NCBI RefSeq assembly: GCF_000499845.2
Contig: NC_023750.2
Span: forward strand, 15,169,503 to 15,233,502
Direction of reading: 5' to 3'
From: Phaseolus vulgaris
Lineage: Eukaryota; Streptophyta; Magnoliopsida; Fabales; Fabaceae
DNA length: 64,000 nucleotides
Of the stretch, positions 9,153-22,987 are shown piece after piece (position 1 is the first letter of the stretch; each line of letters begins with the position of its first letter). A program made the translations under genes and the position numbers. The notes beneath the pieces are model-generated. The model made no database searches. It saw nothing but the letters and a program-made list of their open reading frames with translations, and was not told where the DNA came from.

Positions 9153-11640
9153 AAAATTGGATAAGCTTAACTTATTGTCAAGCAAAAAGTATTTAAAATG
9201 AAGTTAGATGAAATCATTTTTTTTTTTAAATATAATTTTTTGGCAGAGTTAATGCAGTTAATTAAATTATTTCCTACTCTTGAATATCTTTGTTTATTGT
9301 TTATACTAAATATTCATACAAATTTCTTTACTATTGTAGGTATGTATAATGTGGGGTTTCAAAAACGGACTGGCACATGCTCATATATTATTGTGGTTAA
9401 TTATGCGAATAAGTTGGAAAATTCTAAGGACATTGGTGTTAGAATTTACGGCCTTAAACAAGAGAGTGGGTAAATTGTTTAATAAAGAATTTCGCAAACT
9501 TTGAAGCTTTAATGAAATCCAATGCAGAATCATAGAGAAAGAAATCAAGGAAATAAAAAAACAAAAACTTTTTAAGTTGATTTCCAAAAAATCAATCGGT
9601 TGTTTTTGCGATTCAATCGATTGTTTTTATCAACAGTGATTAAAACAACTTAAAAACAAAAATTAAAGAGTTGAGGTAAGCACACAAGCAATTTATACTG
9701 GTTCACTCTTATCCCAAGAGCTATATTCAGTCCTCAGAAACCACTGGGTATCTACTATGCAATCAAAATTCAGATTATAAACCACACGCCAAAGAAGTGA
9801 CCTTGAACCCCTCAAGAAACACACTTCCTTTGGCAAAACCACACCACATAAATCAAAGCACCCTATGATTTTGCACCCACTACAATTGTTCAAAAATGCA
9901 AGAGATAAAGAAAGGATTACACCTGATCAATATAAAAAACGAAAGAGTACAAAGCAATCCTATTTCACTCCTTGTGAAAATCCAAAAGCTTGAATAAATC
10001 TTGAAAGCTTGAAAGCACTTTTTCAAAACTGAATTTTCAAAACTGTATCAATCCTTTTAGGAGCGTAAAACAGCCTTTTTATACTCCAAAGGTTAGTTAA
10101 ACACATTTAAAGCATGAGTCAATTTAGCTAGAAAACATTTAAAGTTGATTTACCAAACTTAACAAAAATCTGTTATGGATTTTCAAAGAAGTAATCAGTT
10201 GAATTCTCAAAACAACCGATTGAATTGGTTTGACAGCAAAGTAATTCAAACCCTTTTCAAAAACCACTAAGAGTCAAATAACCGATTGAAACGATAAAAC
10301 AACAGGTTGTTTTTCAACTTCTTTAGAAAACAATCTTTTTCGAAAAGGTTTTGATTCAAATTAGTTTTAGATTCAATCAAGAAGTGGATTACAAATTCAA
10401 AGTACCTAGACAACAACCACACAAGCAACAACACAGCCTTCCACCAAACTTCATGGATTTGGAGGCATCAAAGCACTTAAGCAACCTTGATCAACAATTG
10501 CTAGAGTAATCTCAGTTGAATTACCTCATTTAGAGTTGTATCCTAAATTGTCAAAGAGAGTTGCATCATTCATGATACATGGACCATGTGGAGCTACTAG
10601 GTTTAGCTCAACTTGCATGAAACAAGGTAGATGTTCCAAATTTTTTCCCAAAAAATATACATTGTCAACTACTTTTGAGGAAGATGGATATCCATGTTAC
10701 AAGCATAAAGATAATGACATATCCATAGAAAAATGGGATTAAATTAGATAATAGAAATGTTTTCCTTACAGTCTATTACTTCTAATGAGGTATCAGGGTC
10801 ATGTTAATATAGAAAATTACAATAATTCCAACTCAATCAAGTATTTGTTTAAATACGAACAAAGGTCTTGATAAATCAAGTGTGACAATCACTAATATTA
10901 TTGAAGACTCTAACCAAAACACAATGATAGATGAAATAAAATAATACTATGATTGTAGATATATATCTCCATGTGAAGTAGTTTGGAGAATATTCTATTT
11001 TGATATTCATCATAGATGACCTCCTATTCAAAGGTTAACATTTCATTTAATTTATGAGCAAGCAATCTTCTTTCAAGATGATGATGAAATTGATCAGATT
11101 TTGAATAAAATCAAGACAAGAAAACTATATTTTTGGCTTGGTTTGTGGCTAATAAAATGTATGTTGAGGGGAAAACTTTGACCTATACTAAATTCCCTAC
11201 CAAATTTGTTTAGATGGCTAAACAAAGGGAATGGAAACCAAGGAAAAACGATTCTAGCATTGGAAGGCTTACTCCAGGCTCAGGCGAGTTATATTATTTG
11301 AGGATATTGCTAAAAACTTAAAATGGTTGTATTGATTATGAGAGCATAAAGACTATTAATGTGGTAACCTACAAGATGTATCAAGAAGTTTGCTATGCAA
11401 TGGGGCTATTGACAGATGATAAAGAATTTATTGATCCAATTACAGAATGTGGCTACCCTACTTCTGCAAATCAACTAAGAAGATTGTTTGTTACACTCTT
11501 AATCATGAATACAATGTCTAAGCCTGATGAAGTCTGGAAATGTACTTAGAAGTTATTATCAGATGATATTCTATATAAAAAGAGTAAAAAGTTCAACCTA
11601 CCAGGTATAAACTAATTTTTTATTCCAAACTTAATCTATA
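9153..11640 (+). pseudogene. Helitron Rep/helicase (PIF1-like) pseudogene, interrupted
   Basis: Left part 9189-9436 contains FKMKLDEI and, at about 9338, MYNVGFQKRTGT. These match the Helitron replication-initiator region, where family members have a YTVEFQKR-like motif. Right part 10497-11640 has SFMIHGPCGATRFSS and KQGRCSKFFPKKY (10536-10680). Decayed stretches follow, including YLFKY (about 10840), CRYISPCEVVWRIF (about 10950-11000) and, at 11361-11549, a frame with CYAMGLLTDDKEF, all typical of plant Helitron helicase polyproteins. Stops and frameshifts are frequent and the ATPase motifs are absent. A SIRE-like solo LTR splits it at 9437-10496; the frame rejoins across the target duplication. 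Confidence 0.75.
9437..10496 (-). mobile_element. SIRE-like Copia solo LTR inside the Helitron
   Basis: The plus strand begins TGTTAGAATT (9437) and ends TCAACA (10496). Flanks are ATTGG (9432-9436) and ATTGC (10497-10501), a 5-base duplication with one change. It is collinear with the LTR at 58065-59142: both have TTTATACTGGTTCACTC, then a section on the order of 'CACAAAGAGGTGACTTTGAA' in one and its diverged form in the other. Orientation is minus, as in that element. No internal sequence is attached. Confidence 0.8.
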
Positions 11641-13304
11641 ATTAAAATGTTATATAATGTAAGTCTGCATTTTTGGGTCTTTGTATTGAGAATTCTAAAT
11701 TACAAAATATTTGTCTACTACAAGTAGAAGAATTATTAGTTTTAAATGATAAGTCTTTGAAAGACTTCAGTTGTCTACCTCAACCTATTCGTTCAAATTC
11801 CACATGTTTATTCGATAATAGTTCAATTCATCAATAATAATGTTTAATGCATGGAGAGGAAATTACTTATTTAAGTTCAAACGCACCTTGTAACGTTCGC
11901 ATCTATCTCATGCACTTAGAAAGTAACTTTGGGAAGTCCAGTTGCATTTCACATCATTTAATTATTTTAAAATACCTCATTAATTTTTTTATTACTTTTT
12001 AAAAAATTAATGATATTAGACTCAATTACACATAAATTATTTTTTAGTAAATCTCACACATAATTTATAGCATTAACAATTAAATGTATTGATTAAATTA
12101 ACCAAGTCATTATTAAATAAACGAGTTGACAGCTATTGATTTAATAAATTAGAATAACGTCAATAAATACTTGTGGGCAGAAAATAAAAAATAATATTTT
12201 TTTATAAATAAAACTAATTTACATATATAAGTAATACGCTAATTTATTCAAACAATTTCTTTCATAATAATTTTAAAATTAAATTTGTATAAATTAAATC
12301 AATTTATACAAGAAATTTATTGTTAATGAGCTCAAATTTAAGAGAAAATATTTTTATTCAAAGTATTGTTTTTATATCGTTCTTCCGTCACAATTTTATT
12401 TTTAAAATTTTGAAAATGAAAGAGTATATTATTTTTTACTATGACTCATGAATTATGAAAGACTATAATAGAAACACTTGTCAAAATTAATTTAAAATTC
12501 TAAATCAATTATTTTTTCAAAAAAGTTATCAATAAATTATATAGAAGTCTATCCTTTTGTAAGTGTTGCTTAAATATTGGAAAGTATATATGTATAATTA
12601 TGCAAACTATCTAAATTTTTTATAAGAAGAAGAAAGATGGGAGCTTCTTACAAGGAATCTTGTCTCTTTTTCTAATTTCACACACTATGAAGTCAAAATG
12701 GAAAGCGCTTTAGGTGAAAGTGATTAGCTAATAATGAAGGCACGGTTGAAACCGGTAGCCAACTTGGCAGTCACCAAACAGGGCAGAGTGGATAATTAAA
12801 AAAGGCAGAGGGTAGAATGGTAGTTTCACCGGTACTGCTGGGACTGCTACAAAATGAGTTCTGTCCGTCTGAGGCTGTCACTGTCACCCTTCGGCGCCTC
12901 CAATAGTTTTCTGTCATTTTTCTCAATTCCCGTTTTGCCCTTAACGTTTCCATTATTTCCACCCTATTAGAAAAATCGATATTGGTTGGTCACCCTGGTT
13001 GGGGTTGGGGCTGGAGGTGGTATCCAAAGAGGAAGAACAACTGAGAATAATCTTTGGATGCTTTCTCTTTCTCACAGTATCTACCTCATGACCTCCCTTT
13101 CTATTTTTTTTCCTTCTGACTCCTGAGACTGAACACTCTTTTTAATGCAGAAAAGTTTTTCTTTTTTTCACTGAACCCGTTTTGATAAGGGTCTGTGATT
13201 GATTTTTTCTACAGCCTTTCTGGTCTGCAATCTCTGATCTTAGTGAAAACCCAGTTGCTGGGTTATTGGTCTCAGCTTCTCTGGTTGCTACTTTTGACTA
13301 AGCT
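11641..13304. other. Intergenic DNA and upstream region of the CIP7-like gene
   Basis: Very AT-rich to about 12700, then GC-richer from about 12720, which is likely promoter and 5' untranslated region. A pyrimidine-rich stretch near 13050-13150 (TCTTTCTCAC, TTCCTTCTGAC) is typical of plant leader sequences. No start codon upstream of 13305 opens a long frame. The transcription start was not located. Confidence 0.5.
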
Positions 13305-16300
13305 ATGAACGCTTCAACAAGGTTGGATTCAGCTGTGTTTCAGCTCACACCCACTAGAACAAGGTAATGGATAATACTTTTATGTCTTTTAGTAATCTAT
13401 GTGAAAGCTCATTGAGAACATTCATAGCCTGACTTGTGTTGTTGGTTTGTTTGATTCTTCTATAAATCAGGTTTGACTTGGTTATAACTGCGAATGGAAA
13501 GAAGGAGAAGATTGCCTCAGGCTTGCTCAATCCATTTCTTTCCCACTTGAAGGCTGCTCAGAATCAGATGGAGAAGGGTGGTTATTCAATTGTGCTTGAG
13601 CCACCTGAGGGTAACAGTGATACCTCTTGGTTTACCAAGGGGACTGTTGAAAGGTTTGAGTTTTTAGTTTTTTGGTTTATCGTTGGGTTCAGAAGAGATT
13701 GAAAGTTGAATCCTTTTAAACATGTTTCTTAGAGATTATCATTGGTATTAGTGTATTGTATCCAGTGCTCAAAATGGTTCCATACTGCCATTTTGAAAGT
13801 CAATTCATTGTTCTAGTCGTTGTAATATTAAGACCAAAATTATTCCATGTTAGTCATGGATCGAGTCAGGGACCCATTATTATTCTTATTGTTTCCTTTT
13901 ATTTAACGAATAAAATCTGCGTGATAATTTTATGCTAATATTTTTTTTTTATTTTTTTTTTAGATTCTACAAATTAGGACTTGTAAAAAATCGTCAGTAA
14001 AAACTGTGATTGAAGATGTATTATATATTGAAAGAGAAAACAATTAAAGAAGGAAAGCAGCCAGAAATTATTGACATTGTATATATCTTTTGTTTTACTC
14101 TTTCCAAATCAAAGGAAAGTGCTAAGGAAATGGTAGTGAAACCATATTTTGAAGTTAGACATATATATTATAACCTGTTTCTGTAAGGTTAGAGACCTAA
14201 AGTTATCCTGCTAGACTAATTTTCTATGCCTCTGTAGGTTTGTTCGTTTTGTGAGCACTCCCGAGATATTGGAACGTGTGCATACTGCAGAATCAGAAAT
14301 CTTACAAATTGAAGAGGCTATTGTTATTCAAGGAAATAATTCTTTGGGAATTAGCACTGTATGTAAATATCTAGCATACTCTATTTGATTCTCTTATTGC
14401 ACTTAAAAGTCTGTTTCAATAGTTGAGTATTTGTGCAGGTGGAAGAAAATCAAATGAAACATGTTGAAAGCACTGAAGGTACTTCTGAACAAATACAACT
14501 AACTTGTATTGAACAAATATAGGTGTATTTAAAGCTCTGCTATGTTTTTATGATTGATTATAGCTAATCAAACTTGCTAATTTGCATAGGCAGGAAGACT
14601 CAGCAGGACAATAATGAGGAGAAAGCAATTGTACTTTACAAGGTTAGTATATCTTTAATAATTAATACCTATTCTTTCATACATTTTATTATCTTCTTAT
14701 TAGTCCGCATGATTATGTGCCAGCCTGATGCACAGCCTCCTCAAGCTAAGGGGACCACCACCTCATCGGAAGTAAACTCGAAGTAAATTCTTTCTGTCCT
14801 ACACTTTTCACCATTTTCTATGACCATGTCTCAGTAGAAGAATGTATTGTTTATGTTATTTATGATTAAATCATGTTTGAAAGTCTACCAGTTAATGTTC
14901 TGCCTGGAATACATATGAAGCGAGTAGAGAAAATATGTAACAACATGGATGGCTGCCACTGGAGTTACTTCAAAAAAATCAATTAAGATCTGATAACGTT
15001 ACTTTTAGTTTGAGCATCCCTGTTATGAGTAAGACAGAAACTTTTTTTATTGGTGAATCTTATATAAGCCTGACCATGAGTTTATAGTTGATATCCCTTG
15101 AGGAATATTGGTTATCTTAGAGTATTGAAAGCAGCATGCTGGAAGCAGTGCATTTTATATTTTTTGTTTATGATTATCGAATAGGTATACAAAAGGAGGG
15201 GGTTTTTTAGTGCATCTATTATAGCTTAAGCTTTTGGAACAACTGTTTCTGCATTGTTACAAGTTTTTAGCCAAACCTCTGTTGGATTGAGATGTGTATA
15301 TATAAATATGATACATAAGTTTATCTGTGTATTTTCTTTGCACTATGTGAAAAATATTGTTAACTCATTCACTTCTCATGTATTAGAGTTCATCTTCTGA
15401 AAGTCCTAGAATTGCGTAAGTCAGCACTGCAGAAAGAGCAAGGCATGGCATTTGCTCGTGCTGTTGCTGCTGGTTTTGATGTGGACTATATCCCACCTTT
15501 GATGTCATTTGCTGAATGCTTTGGAGCATCTCGCATGAAGTAAGAAAACTTATTTTTTTCGTAGACCAGTGACCTTACATATTTGTTGGTGAAGTGTTGG
15601 GTTCTTCATTCATTGATCTGTAATGTAACTTTTGTTACATGTCAGGGATGCATGCACAAAATTCATTGATCTTTGGAGAAGAAAACATGAAACTGGACAA
15701 TGGCTTGAAATTGAAGCTGCTGAAACAATGTCCAATCGGTCAGACTTCTCTGCATTAAATGTTTCTGGCATTATACCTCCCAATATGGTCTCTGCATCCC
15801 ATACTGAATTGGACTCTGAGAGTAATGGGAAAGCAAGTTCAGGTACAATTTCCTGCATATAGTGAACTTGTGAATTGTTCATGGCTTGATGTATTTACAT
15901 TTGTAAAACTCGTTACTCTTTTTAAATGCCCATACACACAGACATACACGTGCTCTTAACAGCTTACTCTTCCTTCTTATCTTTTAATGTAATAAACTTA
16001 CACTTCAAAGAATACAGAGGGCTGTCCTCTGAAATTGGTCTACCTGAATGGCTAATTTTGATAAGCCTTCTATCTGGTTTTGCCTTCCCTGTCTGTTTTT
16101 TTTATCATGTTTTCTGATGTGGAAAAGTACGGGCCTTGGACCATATAACATGGCACAACTTGGCTTTTCCTACTACTAATTAATAGCCCTTAAGTCACAC
16201 TCCAAAAGAACTCGTAATAGCCCCAGTTATGGATTGTGGACAAGTAATGCCTTGGACTATTAGAATCAGTCTCAAAATCAAATCTAAACCAAACTTACGA

Positions 16301-19300
16301 GATGTATTGCACATTAAGCATATATTGATCTGCTGCCTGTCCAGTTACTAGTCAAGCTACTTGTTCAAATTGTTAAGACATGATATCTGACTTATAATTC
16401 TCATTTTTTATAAGATAAAGGTTTGATTCCCGAATTGAGAATTTTTAAATGGTGATCCACCATCTATGTCTTGCCTTTTTCTTAATTAGAAATATACCTG
16501 AAGATTCTTGTTTACACATTTCCAGATGTGCCTCCAATGGACCGCCAACCATCTATAGGAAACCAAGATTATATTCAAGGTCAATTTCCACACATGTTCT
16601 CTCCTTGGCCTATTCATTCTCCTCCAGGTGCTCTACCAGTCTTTCAGCCATGTCCAGTGCAAGGCATACCCTACTATCAAGCATATCCAGGAAACAGTCC
16701 ATTTGTGCAGCCAAATTATTCTCCCATGGAGGACCCCAGACTAATTGCTGGTCAAAATAACGGGCGCAGAAGGCATTCAATGGATAGCCGACACAGCAAT
16801 ACTGAATCAGAAATTATGGATGAAGTGGACCTAGAGAGGGATGGTGCACATACAGGAGGTCAACGAAAGAAGGATAGGCGATCAGGGCAGAAATCTGGCA
16901 TGGTGGTGATTCGGAACATCAATTACATTACAAAGGCAGAAAATTCCTCTGACAGTGGATCACATTCAGATTCTGCCTCAGAAACCAATGAAGATAAGGA
17001 ATCTGTGAAGACCTCAAAGAGAAGGGAGTCCAGAAAAGAATCTTTGAAGAAATTGGATTCTTCTGATAGGGAAAACACAGAGCATGGGAAGGATGCAGAT
17101 GGAGGCCACTGGCAAGCTTTCGAAAACTGTTTACTAAGAGATGTTGATGATGATGATAGGCATGCCATTGACCCAGACCAATTTGATTTGATAAAGGTGA
17201 ATGACATAAGAAAAAGACACATCGATGTCAATGATCCTTTAGTTTTTACTGAGCGGGAAATGCATGAAGGTCAAGGAAGTTCTTCTTTAGATATGCATAG
17301 CATTAGCAAAGGATTGACTCACATGCCCAAGAAATCCAATAATGATTTATTGTTATCTGCAAGAACAGGACAGTCTGGTGATGGTTGGTCTGGAGATGAT
17401 GTACAATCTTTAGAAGTAAATGGGAAAAGGAGTGGTTACAAAAGGGCTGTCGGTGGTGATTTTATCACTTTCAAACAAGAAAGTGAACTCAGCAGTGCTT
17501 ACCCTTCCTCGGATATGGAAACTCCACTGGGTTATTCAAGCAATAAACTAGAAAGGAAGTTGTTTCATGATAATGATGATTCTTACATATTGGAACATAG
17601 ATCGATCGAAGTCAATGATGTAGGAAATGTTGAGAGAAAGGCTATTGACATGGATTCTGAGATCCCAATTGTGCGGAAAAATGAAGAGAAGTCTTCTGAT
17701 GAGATAAACCATATTAGTTACGAGCCGCATGAATTAAGTATGCTGCCTGAACGAGGAGCTGAAAGGGGATCAATGAGTTATGACCCTGCTTTTGACTATG
17801 AAATGCAGGCCCAGGCTGGTAGTATTTTACAAAATAAGAACAAAGAGGTAGTGACCGACACCAAACCAGGATCTAGGAAGATGGATAAGGAGCCCAAATC
17901 AAAAGTTACCCCAAACAATGCTGATAAAAGAAAGACTGGTGGACCAATAAGGAGAGGGAAGACATCTAAACTTAGTCCTTTGGACGAAGCACGAGCACGT
18001 GCTGAGAGCTTACGGAACTACAAAGCTGATCTCCAGAAAATGAAGAAAGAGAAGGTACTCACTTCTATCTTATAATTCCCAGCCTTTCCACCTTTTTGTT
18101 TCTATTCGTACAATTAACTTTAAATGGATGTAAAAAAATTAATCAAGACAGCAACATTATATACGGGCCATTAATCTGAGGGACATATCTAGAGAGACTG
18201 AGAGCATAAGAGGTGATAAGGGTAAATCTTACTTACACTAGTGAACATGAATGTTAAGATTGTTTTAATGAAACTCAACCATCTTTTTTAAATGTATGAT
18301 TGAGTTTTACTCCTCTCATGCTCTCATTTCTAACCTAATATGCCTTCTGTTCATCTGTTATTCAACATTGATTAATTTATTTCTTTTATATATAATAATT
18401 AGGATCAGGAAGAGATAAAACGCCTAGAAGCCTTAAAGATGGAGAGGCAAAAGAGGATTGCTGCCAAGAGTAGCTCGACCAATACACGGTCGCCATCACA
18501 GCTATCCAAGAAGCAACTTCCAACAAAACTTTCACCAAGCTCTCATAAAGGATCTAAATTTAGTGATTCAGAGCCAGGAGCATCCTCACCCCTTCAAAGA
18601 TTCCCCATCAGAGCTGCATCTGTTGGATCTAATGATTCTTTGAAAGTCTCAAAAACCAGCAGATTGATTTCTAGAAGTCACTTGGATAATAACAAATTAA
18701 GCCGATCTGTGTCTTCTTTGCCTGAATCTAAGCTAGAGAAAAATGATAGTACAACTGATACTAAGGCATCAATGGAAAGGATTAGAAGATTGTCAGAACC
18801 AAAAGTGAGTACCATTCGTCAGACTTCCTCAGCTAAACAAATTGGCACTGGAACAATATCAAAGGCTAAAGCAGCTGATGGACCCGAGAGCAAAAAGATA
18901 TCTGCTATTGTGAGTTACGATAAAAGCAAGACAGCAGCCCTTCCAGAACTGAAAATCAGAACAGCCAAAGCTAGTGACATTCCTCAGAACAGAACATCAG
19001 TCAAAGACAAGGCACATAAGTTGAATGATAGCAAGTCTTCTATGACTTCCCAAGGTACCATCTCAAAGAAAAGAGAAATTGGTACTTCATCCAATGGTGA
19101 TCGAGATGACAATCCTGTAGTTGAAAAGACTGTTGTGATGCTCGAGTGTGAAAGACCTTATGCCCCTCCTATTCATAATGCAGAAGAAAATTTGGAGATA
19201 CCAGAGAAACAATATGATAATGATGAAGTAACTGAAAAAGCAGAGACAGCATCTAATTATGCTGCTATTCGGGCTCTTGTTTCACCATTAAGCATGGATA

Positions 19301-21486
19301 TAGTAGATAAAGAAACCTTAGAGAACCAATCACACCTGCAATCCATATCTACTGAGGTATGTATTCATAAGTTATAGTAGCTTTGGAAATGGTTTAACTG
19401 TCTTGGTTAGTTCACACACTTGTAGAGTGCATTCAATTTTTTTTGGATGAGAATTGTTCTGCTGCTGACAGCACATCCTCTTTCAAATTAATTACAGTAA
19501 ATATGGCTATTGCAATAATCTCTTACTGCCATCTATATTCCTCCAATGTTATTATGAGACTTGAAAACTGCACCTTGTATGTTATGTTTGCTATTTTTAC
19601 CTCTGCCAAGGATGTGCTTACAATTCTATGTGCTTGTTGCAAATTGTGGAAATAGCCTTATAATTCCTACAGTTTTTTTTCACAATGTTGTGTGGGTGGC
19701 CGAGGGCATGAAACTCCCACCATTATTGGTTCAAGGAATGGTTGTTTGTGTAACCTTTCTCTTAAAATGAGGTTTTCACTCGCTTATATATTATAATTTA
19801 GTCATAATTTTAGGTGAGGTGAGATCTCTAACACGTAATATCTCAACTGTAAAGCAGTTGTTAATATCTCCACTCATACCCATAGGTTCAATCACAGATC
19901 AGCATCCTTCCTTTTTCAAAAGATTTGTCATCTGGTCCTCACATTCTAATTTATACATTTAAAATATTATATTATGTCTGGAAAATAAGTCTGTTCAATT
20001 CTATGATAATTAGAAATTTGATGATAATTGATTTTTAAATTTCAACAATTAGGTGTTATTTTAAACCTTAACTATATATGATCAAGAGCTTTTAATTTTA
20101 TTATAGACGTCTTGATATATTTTTGTGAAAATTCTCAATGGATGGGATACCTTCTTACTTGGTTCATAAGCTAATTTTGAATTTAATATCATCCAAAATC
20201 AGGTCAAAGTGGATCATACAGAGAAAAAACCTTCAAAATCATCCAGTCTTTGTATTTCTGGGGAAACATATCAAGCCCCATATGCTCGAGTTTCTTCTAT
20301 GGAGGATCCTAGTACTAGAAATAGTGAGTATGGTAAAGCAGCACCCACAAGTTTAGAGACTGCAGTAATTGGTGTGGATACTGTTAAAGCACACGTGTCT
20401 AACATTGGGAACTCAACACTTGAGAAGATTCCTGAAGCAACTGAGAAGCCTCAGGTAAAGGAGTCATCATCCAAAGGGTTTAGACGACTGCTCAAGTTTG
20501 GAAAAAAGAGTCATAGCTCAGCTGCTGAACGCAGCACGGAATCAGATAATGTCAGCATAGATGGTTCTGAGGTAGATGAGATTGGAAACAATGGTTCCTC
20601 TAATGAAGGTAATTTGCTCATCATATACTCCCTTTGTTCTTTATTAGCCATTTAAAGGATATACATAATAAAAAGGAAAGGTGTTATATGAGCTTTTTGT
20701 GAACAGAACTAAGCTTTGGTTTTGAAGAGTCAAGCAAGATTGTGTCATTATTCCTTGACTAATTAATTAATTATTCAATTAAAGTTTCCTCGGACACTAC
20801 ATAATGATCTTCTGTCCACTTCAGTTACCTGTAACATTCAAAAATGAAATTGATTTCTCTAGAACTTTAAGGTATACTTACCCCGCAGTTCACTTAAATA
20901 ACCTGGATCCTAACGTTCAGGAATGACATTGGTTTCATTAGAACTTCAAAGTGTACATTAGACATGTATAACTGTAATTAAAAAATGTCAATAGCCTACA
21001 CCATTCAATGATTTACTTGTAACTTTAGATAACTGAGACTGATTTGGCAAAAGTGTATTTTTCCTTACTATATAACCAATGCTTTAGAACAACTAGATCT
21101 TATTGGACTTTTGTTCATTTTCATAATTGCCTTTATGTAACAAGTGTCTGAAGAAGTTCACCTATTCAACTTTATTTGACATATATGCACCCAAACTGAC
21201 CACCATATTTCCACGTCATTTTCAGTTCATACTTTAAAGAACTTGATCTCTCAAGATGAAACACCAAGCACAACTCAACAAAAGTGTAAGCCTCACTGCA
21301 TCCTTAATGAATCACCAAGCATAACTCAACTTTATTGAATCTACTCTTTCATTTATGCGTGTACCCTCTTTTCTACCTAGTTCATCTTTTTTTGACTGTG
21401 GACTTTTGCAAACATATTGTTGTGCAGCTTCTCGTTCTTTTTCTTTGTTATCCCCATTTCGAAGCAAGAACAGTGAAAAAAGATAA
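13305..21486 (+). CDS. CIP7: COP1-interacting protein 7-like protein, 13 exons
   Basis: Exons: 13305-13363, 13471-13653, 14238-14358, 14439-14478, 14590-14642, 14724-14782, 15387-15539, 15646-15842, 16526-18054, 18403-19356, 20203-20608, 21226-21285, 21428-21486. All junctions are GT-AG and phases agree throughout, giving 1,290 residues. The N terminus (STRLDSAVFQLTPTRTRFDL, then ITANGKKEKIASGLLNPFL) is the conserved start of the plant CIP7/CIP7-related family. Residues about 290-350 are Pro-rich. About 360-790 are hydrophilic and probably disordered. About 775-830 form a basic helix or coiled coil (DEARARAESLRNYKADLQ). Near the end lie RRLLKFGKKS and FSLLSPFRSK, family hallmarks. In Arabidopsis, CIP7 is a nuclear partner of the COP1 ubiquitin ligase acting in light-dependent gene expression; which paralogue this is cannot be told here. 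Small exon borders were set by reading and are inferred. Confidence 0.88.
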
Positions 21487-21695
21487 TGATGGCTTGATAG
21501 AGTGTGTGCTGTTAGAAAGATTGATGCAGTGACAAGCTAGATCCTTTACTTGTTTCTTCTCATTTTTTTTAAGTCTAGCTAGGAAAGAATACTGTGTAAT
21601 GATTTTCTATGAAATTGGGTTGTTGTATATTTGTGTTTCGCTGTGCATATGCTCAAGCAATTTGTATATTTTATTCATACCTGATTTCATTTGAC

Positions 21696-21728
<33 letters not shown>

Positions 21729-22978
21729 GGATTAACGAGGATGTTTTCTCTACTGAGTTATATTTCTGAGAGAAAAATATAACTTACAAGATTGTGATTT
21801 TTTATAAATCTGATTTATAAAACATAGTTTTATAAAATAGCTTTTACTTGCATTTTTTGAGTTGATAAGAAAGACATGTCTGGACAAACAACGCAGTGCC
21901 TTCTCCAATTTAGAAAAACTGGAGTGTTCTGTTTTAAAATCTCACTAATGTTTTTATTGTAATTTTCTTATAATAAAATTAAGTTTAAAAATTAAGAGTT
22001 GAGATTTCATTCTATTTTTTGACAAAAATGGAGAATATCCTAGCCCACAATGTTCTGGGAATTATTGTCGTATGAGAGACTGAGATTTACGGATTTTTTT
22101 TTAAAATAGTAGGTTACATTATTATAAGTAGTATAAATGCATATTTTTAACCAAATTAAATTACTTTTTCTCTAAAATTAACTTACAAGCCATCTATATC
22201 CCAATTGAAAATAATCCAAAGGCAATTGCTTCCTGTACCATATTACTGCACTCAATTCTTTGATAAAGACAAAAATACCCTTAAAAAAATGGGATATATA
22301 TAAAAAATACATTTTTTCCGGAACGAATTTTTTCAATTCTGGATTTTCTTATCCAGAATGAACTTTTAATTTTTTTTTCTGGAACTTTATTTTCGAAACG
22401 CAATAATCTGGATTTATTTTTTTGGAAAATATTATTTTTAATTGTGGATTTTTTTATTGGAATGGAATTTTAATTTTTTGTTTATATTTTTTTTTTCTGA
22501 AATACAATAATCTCTTTCCGGTCTACTTTTACATATGTATTATTTTCAATTCCAGATTTCATTTACAGAAAAAAAAAAAAAAAAAAGCATTTTCAGAATT
22601 TTTAAATTATGTTGGGTGCATGTTTAAAAATAAATGTTGGGTGCAGAGCTAATCCAAATCCACAATGTTAAAGCTCAGTTTATACCGTGGTTAACACTTA
22701 GTCCAGCTTAAACTTGAAACTTGAAAGATGTATTAGTGGCTTTTTTTTTTAATATTATTGCAATAACGGTTATTTCATAAAAAAAAAAGTGAGATTGGAA
22801 TGGATCATACTAAAATAAGGGTTAGTTTAGGCTAATTAGCTTCCTTTTGTACTTTAATGATTAATCGTTGTGCATTTTGGCATTCTAATTTGTTTTTTCC
22901 AGAAGATATATTACAAGAATATATAGGAAGGAACTTCAATAATATTTATACTAAGAATATCTTAATCTTAAAATTAAA
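21487..22978. other. 3' flank of CIP7-like gene with dinucleotide repeat and a possible decayed MITE
   Basis: The 3' untranslated region probably runs to about 21700. An (AT)n microsatellite occupies 21698-21726. At 22300-22580 there are hairpin-like units (for example TTCTGGATTTTCTTATCCAGAA-type at 22336-22359) and TTTCCGGAACG. These resemble the palindromes of the MITE at 30562, so this may be a decayed relative. No gene was seen. Confidence 0.4.
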
Positions 22979-22987
22979 CAGATAACT

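Noticed and set aside
16923..17231. Minus-strand frame opposite exon 9 of the CIP7-like gene
   Set aside because: Ser-rich shadow of the acidic and basic coding exon; no independent support.
19443..19770. Small frames in the intron between exons 10 and 11 of the CIP7-like gene
   Set aside because: Intronic, unrelated to the family, flanking exons join cleanly in phase.
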